DNA from: Zoogloea dura
GTDB taxonomy: Bacteria; Pseudomonadota; Gammaproteobacteria; Burkholderiales; Rhodocyclaceae
Assembly: GCF_012927165.1 (NCBI RefSeq)
Contig: NZ_JABBGA010000002.1
Span: forward strand, 248,001-312,000
Length of the DNA: 64,000 bases
Reading direction: 5' to 3'
Shown: positions 22,658 through 30,780 of the stretch, in pieces
How positions within the stretch are numbered: the first letter of the stretch is position 1
How the letters are laid out: the number at the start of each line of letters is the position of its first letter
Program-made: the position numbers and the translations under genes
The notes under the pieces: generated by a model
What the model was told of the DNA's origin: nothing
The model's input: the letters and a program-made list of their open reading frames with translations, nothing else
The model's database searches: none

Positions 22658-23499
22658 CAGCCGCCGATCGCTTCCGGGTCGGGCGCGCGCTCGACAAGCA
22701 CGGAATGAACACGCCGGCTGTCGGCCCGCAGCACCTGGAAGCGCAGGCCGGCCAGGTCGATCACCTCGTTGCGCTTGGGCAGGCGCCCCAGCTTGCGGAT
22801 CAGCAGACCGCCGACGGTGTCGTACTCGGCATCGCTGAAGGTCGTGGCGAAGGCTTCGTTGAAATCCTCGATTTCGGTACCGGCCTTCACTCGATAGCGC
22901 CCGGCCTGGTCGAGACGGATGTTGTCGGCGGTTTCGTCGAAGTCGTACTCGTCCTCGATGTCGCCGACGATCTGCTCAAGCACGTCCTCGATGGTCACCA
23001 ACCCAGCCACGCCGCCGTATTCGTCCACCACGATGGCCATGTGGTTGCGGCTGACCCGGAAATCCCGCAGCAGCACGTTGAGACGCTTCGACTCGGGCAC
23101 AAAGACCGCCGGGCGCAGCATTTCACGGAGATTGAAGGCTTCGCCGGCGAAGACCCGCAGGAGGTCCTTGGCGAGCAGCACGCCCAACACGTCGTCCTTG
23201 TTCTCGCCGATCACGGGGAAGCGGGAGTGGGCCGCGCCGATGGCAAAGCGGGTGATGTCCTCGACGGAGTCGTGGAGGCAAACAACGTCCATCTGCGCCC
23301 GGGGGACCATCACGTCCCGCACCTGCATGTCGGAAACCTGCAGGGCACCTTCGATGATCGCCAGCGCGTCCGCATCGAACAGATTGCGGTCGTGGGCGGC
23401 GTGCAACAGGCTCAGCAATTCTTCCCGGTCTTCCGGCTCCCGTGTCAGGAGGGCGGAAAGCCGTTCGAGCAAGGACGGTTTACTACTGGAGGGTTCCAT
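22657..23499 (-). CDS. corC: CorC/HlyC-family CBS-domain protein
   Basis: CorC-type proteins are associated with Mg/Co efflux; they carry two CBS domains that bind adenine nucleotides and a C-terminal CorC_HlyC domain. Here CBS segments begin at VRDVMVPRAQMDVV and include YGGVAGLVTIEDVLEQIVGDI, followed by the C-terminal domain (YDTVGGLLIRKLGRLPK). There are no membrane helices, as in CorC. The ATG at 23499 is preferred to one at 23526, which would lie inside an inverted repeat arm; neither has a clear ribosome site. It sits between ybeY and lnt. Confidence 0.9.
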   Translation of the reverse strand: MEPSSSKPSLLERLSALLTREPEDREELLSLLHAAHDRNLFDADALAIIEGALQVSDMQVRDVMVPRAQMDVVCLHDSVEDITRFAIGAAHSRFPVIGENKDDVLGVLLAKDLLRVFAGEAFNLREMLRPAVFVPESKRLNVLLRDFRVSRNHMAIVVDEYGGVAGLVTIEDVLEQIVGDIEDEYDFDETADNIRLDQAGRYRVKAGTEIEDFNEAFATTFSDAEYDTVGGLLIRKLGRLPKRNEVIDLAGLRFQVLRADSRRVHSVLVERAPDPEAIGG

Positions 23500-23508
23500 A
23501 AAAAGGGT

Positions 23509-23580
23509 GGATGAGAAATGGGCCATGGGCGATGCAAACCGATCTCAACCGGCCCATCGCCCATGGCGCATTGCTCACCG
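23509..23580. repeat. Long imperfect inverted repeat between ybeY and corC
   Basis: Arms 23509-23534 and 23555-23580 are complementary with few mismatches; the inner 13 bases, GCCATGGGCGATG with CATCGCCCATGGC, are perfect. The spacer is 20 bases. In the mRNA it forms a hairpin just upstream of the corC start. It may be a dispersed hairpin repeat of this genome or a translational control element. Confidence 0.6.
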
Positions 23581-23586
23581 CACCGT

Positions 23587-24081
23587 TCATCTGCCAGCTC
23601 CCGGGGCATCCTGGTAAGGATCGGAATACCCCAGCCCGGCGAGGATCTTGCGTTCAAGTGCTTCCATTTCTTCGGCCTCTTCGTCCTCAAGGTGGTCGAA
23701 GCCCTGCAAATGCAGCATACCATGCACGGATAAATGGGCGTAATGGGCGTCCAGGCTCTTCCCCTGCTCCGCCGCCTCACGCTCCACCACCTGCCGACAC
23801 AGCACCAGATCACCCATCAGGGGCAGCCCTTCGGGCAGCGGCATATCTTCCCCTTCACCATAGGCGAAAGTCAGCACATTGGTGGGGTAATCCTTGCCCC
23901 GATAATCCCGGTTGAGTTCCCGCCCTTCGTCCTCGTCCACGATGCGCACGGTGATCCGCGCGGCCCCCGGCTCTGCGGCACGCAACCAGCGGCGGAAGTC
24001 GGCCCGGGAGGGTAGCCCCTCACGGTTACAGGCGTATTGCACGGAAAGGTCGAGACGGCGAGGAAGCTTGATGTCGCTCAT
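23587..24081 (-). CDS. ybeY: Endoribonuclease YbeY, 16S rRNA maturation factor
   Basis: YbeY is a zinc-dependent RNase involved in 16S rRNA 3' end processing and ribosome quality control. The 164-residue protein has the three-histidine motif [11 protein letters not shown] near residues 127-137 and the family segment [17 protein letters not shown]. Its ATG overlaps the phoH stop by four bases, giving translational coupling; phoH-ybeY pairs are conserved. Confidence 0.96.
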   Translation of the reverse strand: MSDIKLPRRLDLSVQYACNREGLPSRADFRRWLRAAEPGAARITVRIVDEDEGRELNRDYRGKDYPTNVLTFAYGEGEDMPLPEGLPLMGDLVLCRQVVEREAAEQGKSLDAHYAHLSVHGMLHLQGFDHLEDEEAEEMEALERKILAGLGYSDPYQDAPGAGR

Positions 24082-25085
24082 TGCTGCTGGGTCTGCTGTT
24101 GCGGAGGTTGCTGCTGGGTCTGCTGTTGCAGCGGCGAGCTGCGCAGGGAGTGCTTCTCGTAGGCATCGACGATGCGGGCGACGAGGGGATGGCGCACCAC
24201 GTCTTCCTTGAGGAAGCGGGTGAAGGCCACGCCACGCACATCGGCCAGCACCTGCACCGCCTCGCCGAGACCGCTCTTCTGACCACGCGGCAGGTCCACC
24301 TGGGTCAGGTCGCCGGTGATCACGGCGCGGGAGCCGATGCCGATGCGGGTCAGGAACATCTTCATCTGCTCCGCCGAGGTGTTCTGGGCCTCGTCGAGGA
24401 TGATGAAGGCGCGGGACAAAGTCCGCCCGCGCATGAAGGCCAGCGGGGCGATCTCGATACAGCCCCGCTCGAACAGTTTGGTGACCCGCTCGAAGCCCAT
24501 CAGGTCATACAGCGCATCGTAGAGCGGACGCAGGTACGGATCCACCTTCTGGGCCAGATCGCCGGGCAGGAAGCCCAGGCGCTCGCCGGCTTCCACCGCA
24601 GGGCGGGTCAGGACGATGCGCTCCACGTGCTCCCGCTCGAAGGCATCCACTGCGCTGGCCACCGCCAGGTAGGTCTTGCCGGTGCCGGCCGGGCCTATTC
24701 CGAAGGTGATGTCGTGATCCTGGATCTGCCGCAGGTAATCCACCTGGCGCGGCGTGCGGCCGTGCAGTTCGGTCTTGCGGGTCATCAGCACCGGCGCCTG
24801 CGGGGTGGCCTGGGACAGGTTGGCCAGCTCGATGAGCCCCAGCTGGATGTCATCCACCGACAAGGCCGCCTCGGAACGCTCGTAAAAATGCCGCAGGGCG
24901 CGCGCCGCCTGGTGGGTGCGCGGCGCCGCGCCGTGCAGGGTGAAACGCTCGCTGCGGCGGGCGATGGTGACGTCGTAGGCGGTCTCGATCTGGCGGATGT
25001 TCTCGTCGAGCGCCCCGCACAGATTGGCGAGGCGCACGTTGTCCAGGGGATGCAGGATGATTTCGGTGGGCTTCATCACCGCCAT
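24078..25085 (-). CDS. PhoH-like ATPase
   Basis: A 335-residue PhoH/YbeZ-type ATPase that partners YbeY in RNA metabolism. Walker A is [13 protein letters not shown] and Walker B is [10 protein letters not shown]. An N-terminal KH-like region precedes the ATPase core. The C-terminus is unusual: a Gln-rich tail ([17 protein letters not shown]) made by a 22-base direct repeat. It lies between miaB and ybeY in one operon. Confidence 0.93.
   Translation of the reverse strand: MAVMKPTEIILHPLDNVRLANLCGALDENIRQIETAYDVTIARRSERFTLHGAAPRTHQAARALRHFYERSEAALSVDDIQLGLIELANLSQATPQAPVLMTRKTELHGRTPRQVDYLRQIQDHDITFGIGPAGTGKTYLAVASAVDAFEREHVERIVLTRPAVEAGERLGFLPGDLAQKVDPYLRPLYDALYDLMGFERVTKLFERGCIEIAPLAFMRGRTLSRAFIILDEAQNTSAEQMKMFLTRIGIGSRAVITGDLTQVDLPRGQKSGLGEAVQVLADVRGVAFTRFLKEDVVRHPLVARIVDAYEKHSLRSSPLQQQTQQQPPQQQTQQQ
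24081..24129. repeat. 22-bp direct repeat encoding the PhoH glutamine tail
   Basis: TTGCTGCTGGGTCTGCTGTTGC-type units at 24081-24102 and 24108-24129 are identical with a 27-base period. They encode the two QQQTQQQ blocks at the PhoH C-terminus and end in the ybeY start region. This is a potential slippage site. Confidence 0.75.
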
Positions 25086-25131
25086 GCTGCCAGAGGGATG
25101 CCCGCCGGGGAAGGGACAAACGTCAAATCCA

Positions 25132-26466
25132 TCAATCCCGGGTCACGATCTCGCCGCGCAGGGAATGGGGCAGCGCGGAGACGATGGTCACGTCCACGAA
25201 ATGCCCGACCAGACGCGGATTGCCGGCGAAGTTGACCACCCGGTTATTGTCGGTGCGGCCGGCCAGCTCGTTGGGGTCCTTCTTCGACGGCCCTTCCACC
25301 AGGATGCGCTGCACCGAACCGACCATCGCCTGGCTGATCTTCGCGGCGTTCTCCTCGATGCGCTTCTGCAGCCGCGACAGGCGGGCCAGCTTGACGTCCT
25401 GCGGCGTGTCGTCCGGCAGGTCGGCCGCTGGCGTACCCGGGCGCGAGCTGTAGACAAAGCTGAAGGAGGTGTCGAACTCGAGGTCTTCGATCAGCTTCAT
25501 GGTCTGCTCGAAATCGGCCTCGGTCTCGCTGGGGAAGCCGATGATGAAGTCCGACGACAGGGAAATGTCCGGCCGTGCCGCGCGCAGCTTGCGCACCAGG
25601 GACTTGTACTCCAGCACCGTATAGCCGCGCTTCATGGCGGCCAGCACCCGGTCGGAACCGGCCTGCACCGGCAGGTGCAGGTGGGACACCAGCTTGGGCA
25701 GGCGGGTGTAGGCATCGACCACACGCTGGGTCATCTCCCGCGGATGGGAGGTGGTGTAGCGGATCCGTTCGATGCCGGGGATGTCATGCACGCATTCGAG
25801 CAGGAAGGCAAAGTCGGCCATCTCGCCCGCATCGCCATCCACCGGCGCGCGCCAGGCATTCACGTTCTGGCCCAGCAGGGTGACCTCCTTGACCCCCTGG
25901 GCGGCGAGGCCCGCCACCTCGGCCAGCACATCGGCCAGCGGACGGTAGATCTCGTCGCCGCGGGTGTAGGGCACGATGCAGAAGGTGCAGTACTTGGAGC
26001 AGCCTTCCATGATCGACACGAAGGCGCTCGCGCCTTCCACCCTGGCCGGAGGCAGGTTGTCGAACTTCTCGATCTCCGGGAAGGAGATGTCCACCTGCGA
26101 CCGCCCGGTGGCCTTGCGCTCGGCGATCAGCTTGGGCAGGCGGTGCAGGGTCTGCGGCCCGAACACCAGGTCCACATAGGGCGCCCGCGCCACGATGGCG
26201 TCGCCTTCCTGGCTCGCCACACAACCGCCGACACCGATGATCAGGTTGGGGTTCTTCTGCTTGAGGTGCTTGACCCGCCCGAGATCGTGAAAGACCTTCT
26301 CCTGCGCCTTCTCGCGTACCGAGCAGGTATTGAAAAGGATCACGTCCGCCTCTTCCGGGTTGTCCGTCTTCTCCAGACCATCGGCGGCCCCAAGCACATC
26401 CGCCATCTTGTCGGAGTCGTACTCGTTCATCTGGCAACCGAAGGTACGGATATAGAGCTTTTTCAT
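25132..26466 (-). CDS. miaB: tRNA-2-methylthio-N6-isopentenyladenosine synthase MiaB
   Basis: MiaB is a radical SAM methylthiotransferase acting at A37 of tRNAs that read U-starting codons. The 444-residue protein has an N-terminal UPF0004 domain with three cysteines (TFGCQMN, NTCSVRE, GGCVA) for an auxiliary 4Fe-4S cluster. The radical SAM motif is [15 protein letters not shown], and a TRAM domain is C-terminal. ATG at 26466 is preferred over the preceding GTG. It heads the miaB-phoH-ybeY-corC-lnt operon and is divergent from the tRNA-Met gene. Confidence 0.97.
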   Translation of the reverse strand: MKKLYIRTFGCQMNEYDSDKMADVLGAADGLEKTDNPEEADVILFNTCSVREKAQEKVFHDLGRVKHLKQKNPNLIIGVGGCVASQEGDAIVARAPYVDLVFGPQTLHRLPKLIAERKATGRSQVDISFPEIEKFDNLPPARVEGASAFVSIMEGCSKYCTFCIVPYTRGDEIYRPLADVLAEVAGLAAQGVKEVTLLGQNVNAWRAPVDGDAGEMADFAFLLECVHDIPGIERIRYTTSHPREMTQRVVDAYTRLPKLVSHLHLPVQAGSDRVLAAMKRGYTVLEYKSLVRKLRAARPDISLSSDFIIGFPSETEADFEQTMKLIEDLEFDTSFSFVYSSRPGTPAADLPDDTPQDVKLARLSRLQKRIEENAAKISQAMVGSVQRILVEGPSKKDPNELAGRTDNNRVVNFAGNPRLVGHFVDVTIVSALPHSLRGEIVTRD

Positions 26467-26472
26467 CACGTG

Positions 26473-26501
26473 TTGACCGAATTCAAATGAATCCCTATTA
26501 T
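26473..26501 (+). promoter_or_regulatory. Sigma-70 promoter of the tRNA-Met gene
   Basis: TTGACC (26473-26478), a 17-base spacer and TATTAT (26496-26501) make a near-consensus promoter. Transcription would begin about 8 bases before the mature tRNA end. A GC-rich stretch after the -10 box could act as a stringent discriminator. Confidence 0.8.
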
Positions 26502-26515
26502 AGCGGGCTTCGGTT

Positions 26516-26592
26516 GGTGATGTAGCTCAGACGGTTAGAGCGACGGATTCATAACCCGTAGGTCGGCGGTTCGATTCCGCCCATCACCACCA
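26516..26592 (+). tRNA. tRNA-Met (CAT anticodon)
   Basis: The 77-base gene folds as a full cloverleaf: acceptor GGTGATG/CATCACC, D arm TAGCTCAGACGGTTAGAGC, anticodon CAT at 26550-26552, T arm GGCGG-TTCGATT-CCGCC, discriminator A and encoded CCA. A paired first acceptor position indicates elongator rather than initiator Met; a CAT anticodon could also be a lysidine-modified Ile tRNA, but the resemblance to elongator Met is better. The anticodon stem has an A-C mismatch at positions 31-39. Confidence 0.95.
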
Positions 26593-26604
26593 ACAGAATC
26601 AAAG

Positions 26605-26636
26605 AAAAAGGCCAGCCCTCCGGGGCTGGCCTTTTT
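26605..26636 (+). terminator. Intrinsic terminator of the tRNA-Met transcript
   Basis: A 9-bp GC-rich stem GGCCAGCCC/GGGCTGGCC with loop TCCG is flanked by AAAAA and TTTTT that extend the stem and form the T-tract. It lies 12 bases after the tRNA, so the tRNA is a single-gene unit. Confidence 0.93.
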
Positions 26637-26738
26637 CGTTTCCGGCCGCCGCAGGCTGATTGTTAAAAGATGTTGACGGATTTCACGGGGACTCTTCCCG
26701 CGCTCCGCCCATACTTCGCGACGTCGTAATCTAAGCCA

Positions 26739-26762
26739 TTGAAAAATTAAACGATTTTTCAA
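26739..26762. promoter_or_regulatory. AT-rich palindrome upstream of the PEP-CTERM gene
   Basis: TTGAAAAAT (26739-26747) and ATTTTTCAA (26754-26762) form a perfect 9-bp inverted repeat with a 6-base spacer. It sits 86 bases before the PEP-CTERM start codon and about 24 bases upstream of a sigma-54-like element, where an activator could bind. Confidence 0.4.
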
Positions 26763-26783
26763 CAACAGCTCAGGCGGGACGAA

Positions 26784-26800
26784 TTGGCGTTAGTTTTGAG
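26784..26800 (+). promoter_or_regulatory. Imperfect sigma-54-like promoter of the PEP-CTERM gene
   Basis: TTGGCG...TTTTGA has the GG-N10-G spacing of -24/-12 promoters (GG at 26786-26787), but the -12 GC is GA. PEP-CTERM genes in related bacteria are linked to PrsK/PrsR and RpoN, which makes it plausible. No alternative sigma-70 promoter stands out. Confidence 0.35.
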
Positions 26801-26847
26801 TAACGCATACCGGACAGATTCAGATTGATTTGAAAAGGAAAAGAACA

Positions 26848-27723
26848 ATGATGCAAGCGATTCGCATGGGGCTCATTGCGCTATCAGCCTCGATGGCCTT
26901 GCCTGGCATGGCAGTCGCGGCACCGGCGGTTAGCACCCCGGGGCTCTGCAACCAGGCGGCCGTCGTGGTCAATGACATCACCACCGGCACGCTGAGCGGA
27001 TCGTCCTGGTACTCGACCTCCTCCGGAACCAGCTTCACCGAGTGCGTCGGTGCCTATGTGGGCAACGACACCCCCTACCCTGGCACCGGGGGTGGCGCCA
27101 ACCTGGGCTATCTTGGCGACGGCTTGGTGAACGGCGCTGCGCAGGCTGGCGGAGGCAACACCGGCGGGAGCGTCCTCTTCCCGGACGGCATGTTCAGCGA
27201 CCTGTACACCAACCAGAACCTCGCCGGCAATGGCGCGGTCGATCCGGGCTGGATCTATGTCGGCCAATGGGTGTCGGGCGCCTTCTCCGGAGCGACGATC
27301 GGCAAGGGCACCAGCAGCCCGGTGACGATCTCCAGCTCCACCTTCAAGGTCTCCCTCAACAATGGCGGGAAGAGCGGCACTTTTGCGCTGACCCCGGATG
27401 TGGATATCGTGTCCCAGCTGAACGCAGTGCTCCACGGCAACCTGCTGGACCAGTTCGCCATCGTGTTCAAGGCCGGCAATGCTTTCGAGGCCTTCGACTT
27501 CACCGCCGAGACGCTCGGCCTGCCCGTCTCGGATGAGACGGTTTACAACTTCTATGGCTCGTTCGACATCAGCAGCCTGATCAACAAGTACGGTGGCCTG
27601 TCACACATCGACCTGTACGTGCGGGACCCGATTCCGACCAATGTTCCTGAGCCTGCATCGTGGGCCCTGCTCGGACTCGGGCTTGCCGGGCTGGGTGCTT
27701 CCCGCTTCCGCAAGCAGGGCTGA
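26848..27723 (+). CDS. PEP-CTERM sorting-domain protein
   Basis: A secreted 291-residue protein. It has a signal peptide (about residues 1-25, ending AVAA), a Gly/Ser/Thr-rich, low-Lys body and the C-terminal PEP-CTERM tag: VPEPASW, a hydrophobic helix (ALLGLGLAGLGAS) and a basic end RFRKQG. Exosortase EpsH/XrtA cleaves such tags during export with exopolysaccharide. A single Cys pair lies in the N-terminal half. ATG 26848 has AAGGAAAAG upstream; a TTG 18 bases earlier is unlikely. No exosortase or polysaccharide genes are in the window. The function of the body is unknown. Confidence 0.93.
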   Translation: MMQAIRMGLIALSASMALPGMAVAAPAVSTPGLCNQAAVVVNDITTGTLSGSSWYSTSSGTSFTECVGAYVGNDTPYPGTGGGANLGYLGDGLVNGAAQAGGGNTGGSVLFPDGMFSDLYTNQNLAGNGAVDPGWIYVGQWVSGAFSGATIGKGTSSPVTISSSTFKVSLNNGGKSGTFALTPDVDIVSQLNAVLHGNLLDQFAIVFKAGNAFEAFDFTAETLGLPVSDETVYNFYGSFDISSLINKYGGLSHIDLYVRDPIPTNVPEPASWALLGLGLAGLGASRFRKQG

Positions 27724-27745
27724 TCGCTCTGCCGCACGTGTGCCA

Positions 27746-27770
27746 CGGCAGGTAGCTCAATGGCCTGCCG
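27746..27770. terminator. Weak hairpin between PEP-CTERM and Nudix genes
   Basis: CGGCAGG (27746-27752) pairs with CCTGCCG (27764-27770) across an 11-base loop. It lies between convergent genes, without a T-run, so it is a possible weak terminator. Confidence 0.35.
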
Positions 27771-27790
27771 CGGCAATTCATTCCCCGGAC

Positions 27791-28213
27791 TCAGGCCTTG
27801 ATCTTGTTGAGCAGCCCCTGCTTGATCGCCACGGTGGTCGGCCGGTTGAACCTGGCGGGCAGGCTTCTGCGCTTGAACCACCGGAAGCTTGAGTGCTCCC
27901 TGTTGAGCCGGGGAGCGATCTCCTGCTCGAGGCACAACAGGAAGTAATGCATGCTGCGTCCGCCCGAGACGCGCCCCAGCTTGATCAGCTGCTTCTCCTT
28001 GACGCGCAGCCCCGCCTCTTCGCCCAGTTCCCGCACCAGGGCGCGGCGGGGGTCCTCGCCCCGATCAACACGGCCCCCGAAGAAATTCCACGCGCCGGCG
28101 TTATTGACCTCCCCCGAGCGCTTGCCGAGCAGGAACTTGCCCGTATCCGCGCAGCGGATGATGGCCCAGGCGCCCGCCTGGGGGGATGAGGGTTTGACGC
28201 GATCCTTGGCCAT
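27791..28213 (-). CDS. Nudix hydrolase
   Basis: A small hydrolase for nucleoside diphosphates linked to another moiety. The full Nudix box is present: GRVDRGEDPRRALVRELGEEAGL fits GX5EX7REXXEEXGX. The 140-residue size suits a single-domain enzyme; the substrate cannot be told from sequence. ATG at 28213 is chosen; another at 28240 would add nine residues, and neither shows a clear ribosome site. It is convergent with the PEP-CTERM gene and divergent from an HD-GYP gene. Confidence 0.9.
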   Translation of the reverse strand: MAKDRVKPSSPQAGAWAIIRCADTGKFLLGKRSGEVNNAGAWNFFGGRVDRGEDPRRALVRELGEEAGLRVKEKQLIKLGRVSGGRSMHYFLLCLEQEIAPRLNREHSSFRWFKRRSLPARFNRPTTVAIKQGLLNKIKA

Positions 28214-28518
28214 GAGTATCGAGGTCGGGCTGGGCTGCATGCAGTTGAGCGGTCGAGAGTCCAGAACATAAACGATTTGTCCCGCCGTTTTATTTCACTT
28301 GGGTGACAGAGACGGGCCCACGGCGGTTATTTGTGTGTCGCCGCGACGGATTACCGCTGCCCGCGCAGCAGCCTGCGCCACCCCGAAAATTCCCATAATC
28401 ACCAAATTTGACAAATGTGACGTTTTTATCGGGTCGATTTTCAGCCTTGTCGTAGCATGGACGCACAAATGAATGAACTGCGTCATCACGACGCACCGCC
28501 ATGGACGAGGAAGAAAAC

Positions 28519-29376
28519 ATGAGCACGCTCCTGCCCTCCCGGAACACGCTGCCGGCCACGCAGCGGTCTGAAGCCCGCCCAGCCGCCACCGAACCGACAG
28601 TGCTGGCACGGGAACTGGAGCAGGCCCGGCGCGAGCTGGCGTCCATGCGGATGCAGCTGACCTCGGCCGAGGCCGAGGTAGAGGCGATGCGCCGGGAAAG
28701 GGACTGGGCTCTCCGCGCCCTGACCGACCTGCGCAACGAGACCTTCCTCGACCTGGCCCGCAGCGCCGAGCGCCATGACGGTGAATCGCCGATGCACACC
28801 ACCCGGATCGGTCTGTACACCGGGCTGATCGCCTCCGAGCTGGGCTGCCCCAGCGGGCTGTGCCGCATGCTCGAAAAGGCCTCCCAGCTTCATGACATCG
28901 GCAAGATCGGCATCCATTCGAGCATCATCGGCAAACCGGGGCCGCTGACGACCGAAGAGTGGCGGGTGGTGCGGGAACACCCGCGGATCGGCGCCAGCAT
29001 CATCGGTGAGTCCGACGAGCCCATGCTCCAGCTGGCCGCCGAGATCGCCATGACCCACCACGAGCACTTCAACGGAGCCGGCTATCCCCAGGGTCTGGCC
29101 GGCGAGCGGATTCCGCTGGCGGGCCGGATCGTCGGCCTGGCCGACTTCTTCGACGCCCTCACGACCGAGCGCAGCTACCGCCCGGCCCGGCCGGTGGCCG
29201 AAGTCATCGAGATGATCCGCAGCCGGCGCGGAGAACAATTCGACCCCGCAGTGGTGGACGCCTTCCTGCGTGCCACCGAGCGGATCGAGAAGGTCCTGCA
29301 GTTGACGACCAAGCAGGAAGCCACGGCCCTGGCCAACGTGACCGGCTGGGACGGCGACTGGTGGATGGTGACCTGA
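28519..29376 (+). CDS. HD-GYP domain protein, probable cyclic-di-GMP phosphodiesterase
   Basis: A 285-residue cytoplasmic protein: a coiled coil at about residues 35-75, then an HD-GYP domain with H125-D126 in LHDIGKIG, HHEHFNGAGYP (G188-Y189-P190) and GLADFFDALTTERSYRP. It resembles the HD-GYP half of the protein at 7690-8736 but has no receiver; the coiled coil may join it to a sensory partner. The ATG at 28519 has GAGGAAG upstream; the ATG at 28501 would overlap that ribosome site. A short TGCGTC/GACGCA inverted repeat (28479-28495) lies just upstream. Confidence 0.9.
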   Translation: MSTLLPSRNTLPATQRSEARPAATEPTVLARELEQARRELASMRMQLTSAEAEVEAMRRERDWALRALTDLRNETFLDLARSAERHDGESPMHTTRIGLYTGLIASELGCPSGLCRMLEKASQLHDIGKIGIHSSIIGKPGPLTTEEWRVVREHPRIGASIIGESDEPMLQLAAEIAMTHHEHFNGAGYPQGLAGERIPLAGRIVGLADFFDALTTERSYRPARPVAEVIEMIRSRRGEQFDPAVVDAFLRATERIEKVLQLTTKQEATALANVTGWDGDWWMVT

Positions 29377-29415
29377 CGGGTCTCCAGTGAGGATGGGTGG
29401 CCGCGACCCCGCCGC

Positions 29416-30726
29416 TCACACCTCCAGCATGCGCGTCAGGGCCGCAAACAGCGGCCGCTCGTCACAGGCGTCAGACAGGCAGGCATCCCGCACCCGCTCC
29501 AGCCTGGCCAGGATGCCCTGCGGGTCGGCAAATGCCCCCTGGTGGTTCAGCAGCTCCTCCACCAGACAGCCGAAGGCCCGCACCTCGATCCGCTGCAAGG
29601 CCTCCGCCAGCCCCTGCTGCCCTGCCGGATAGCAGGACGCCGCTCCGAAATCGCCCAGGCGGATGGCGGCCTCCCCGCCGTAGAGCAGGTTGTGGGCGTA
29701 CAGATCACCATGATTCACCCCGCGCCCGTGCAGATGCGCAGCCGCCGAGGCGATGCTGCGGGCGATCGCCAGGGCTTCGTCCGGCGAGAAGCGCGTGCCT
29801 GCCGGATAGACATCCCGGGTGCAGGTCTCGAAATCCGGCGGCCCTGCCAGGCTGCGGAAGGACGGCGCCACCAGCGGCATCACCAACCCCTCGACGCCCT
29901 CCGGGTGGCCGCTCAGGCGCCCGAGCACCGGGATGAGGGCCGGATGCCGGCCCGCGCGCAGCCACGCCCGGATCTCGCTGGACGGCAGACCGTCGCTGGT
30001 CACCGCCCCCTTGAACAGCTTGAGGGCCACCGGCTGCGTCCCATCGGGCGTGCCCAGCAAGGCCTCATGGATGTGGCCGGAGGCGCCCTGCCCCAGCAGG
30101 CGCCGCACGCTCAGCGCCTCCCAGTGCAGCGCATCGACCGCCGCATCGCCCCCTTCCGCCCAGGCTTCGCAGAAGGGATTGCCGGCAAAGGCCAGCCAGG
30201 CCAGGCGCGGCAGCGTCAGCAACCACCCGGGCAGCGACTCCAGGCGGTTGGCCGCGATCCTCAGCAACTCCAGCGCCAAGCAGCCCGCCAGATCCGGCGG
30301 TAGCGCCGTGAGCTGGTTACCGGCCAGCATCAGCTTCTGCAGGTGCGTGCAGCGCCCGATCTCCGGCGGCAGGGACGTCAGGCGGTTATCGGTCAGGATC
30401 AGCCAGCGCAGGCGCGGCGGCAGGGCTTCGCCCGGCACCGTGTGGATGCGGTTGGCCTTGAAGCCGATCATCTCCAGCTGCGGGCAGCGCCCCAGCACCG
30501 CCGGCAGCACCTCGAAGGGATTGTCGGAGCAGAACAGGATGCGCAGCCGGTGCAGGCGCGGCAGCTCCTCCGGCAGTGAAGTCAGCCGGTTGCCGGACAG
30601 GTCGAGGATTTCTAGGGAGTCCGCCAGCGTGAAGATCTCGGGCGGAAACCCGGTCAGCCCTTCGGCCAGCCTCAGGTGGCGGGCACCGGCCAGGCGGCCG
30701 GCGCGCAGATCGGCAAGAGAATTCAT
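29416..30726 (-). CDS. Leucine-rich-repeat protein with C-terminal protein kinase domain
   Basis: A 436-residue fusion. Residues 14-185 hold about seven LRRs of 22-24 residues (for example LEILDLSGNRLTSLPEEL). Residues 205-436 are a eukaryotic-like kinase domain with a glycine loop LGQGASGHI (212-217), Lys236 in PVALKLFKG, a catalytic loop HGDLYAHN (Asp341, Asn346) and DFG at 359-361. All catalytic residues are present; the HRD arginine is a glycine (HGD), as in some bacterial kinases. There is no signal peptide or membrane helix, so it is cytosolic. The substrate is unknown. It lies downstream of aroG, perhaps by chance. Confidence 0.88.
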   Translation of the reverse strand: MNSLADLRAGRLAGARHLRLAEGLTGFPPEIFTLADSLEILDLSGNRLTSLPEELPRLHRLRILFCSDNPFEVLPAVLGRCPQLEMIGFKANRIHTVPGEALPPRLRWLILTDNRLTSLPPEIGRCTHLQKLMLAGNQLTALPPDLAGCLALELLRIAANRLESLPGWLLTLPRLAWLAFAGNPFCEAWAEGGDAAVDALHWEALSVRRLLGQGASGHIHEALLGTPDGTQPVALKLFKGAVTSDGLPSSEIRAWLRAGRHPALIPVLGRLSGHPEGVEGLVMPLVAPSFRSLAGPPDFETCTRDVYPAGTRFSPDEALAIARSIASAAAHLHGRGVNHGDLYAHNLLYGGEAAIRLGDFGAASCYPAGQQGLAEALQRIEVRAFGCLVEELLNHQGAFADPQGILARLERVRDACLSDACDERPLFAALTRMLEV

Positions 30727-30780
30727 GAAACAGGCGGGGCGCGCAGGCGGCCCCGCCGGATTTGCAGGATTGTTGGCGGA

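Noticed and set aside
26535-26765. A minus-strand frame ending in RNRTADLRVMNPSL
   Set aside because: It is the antisense of the tRNA-Met gene, a well-known false protein arising from tRNA complements.
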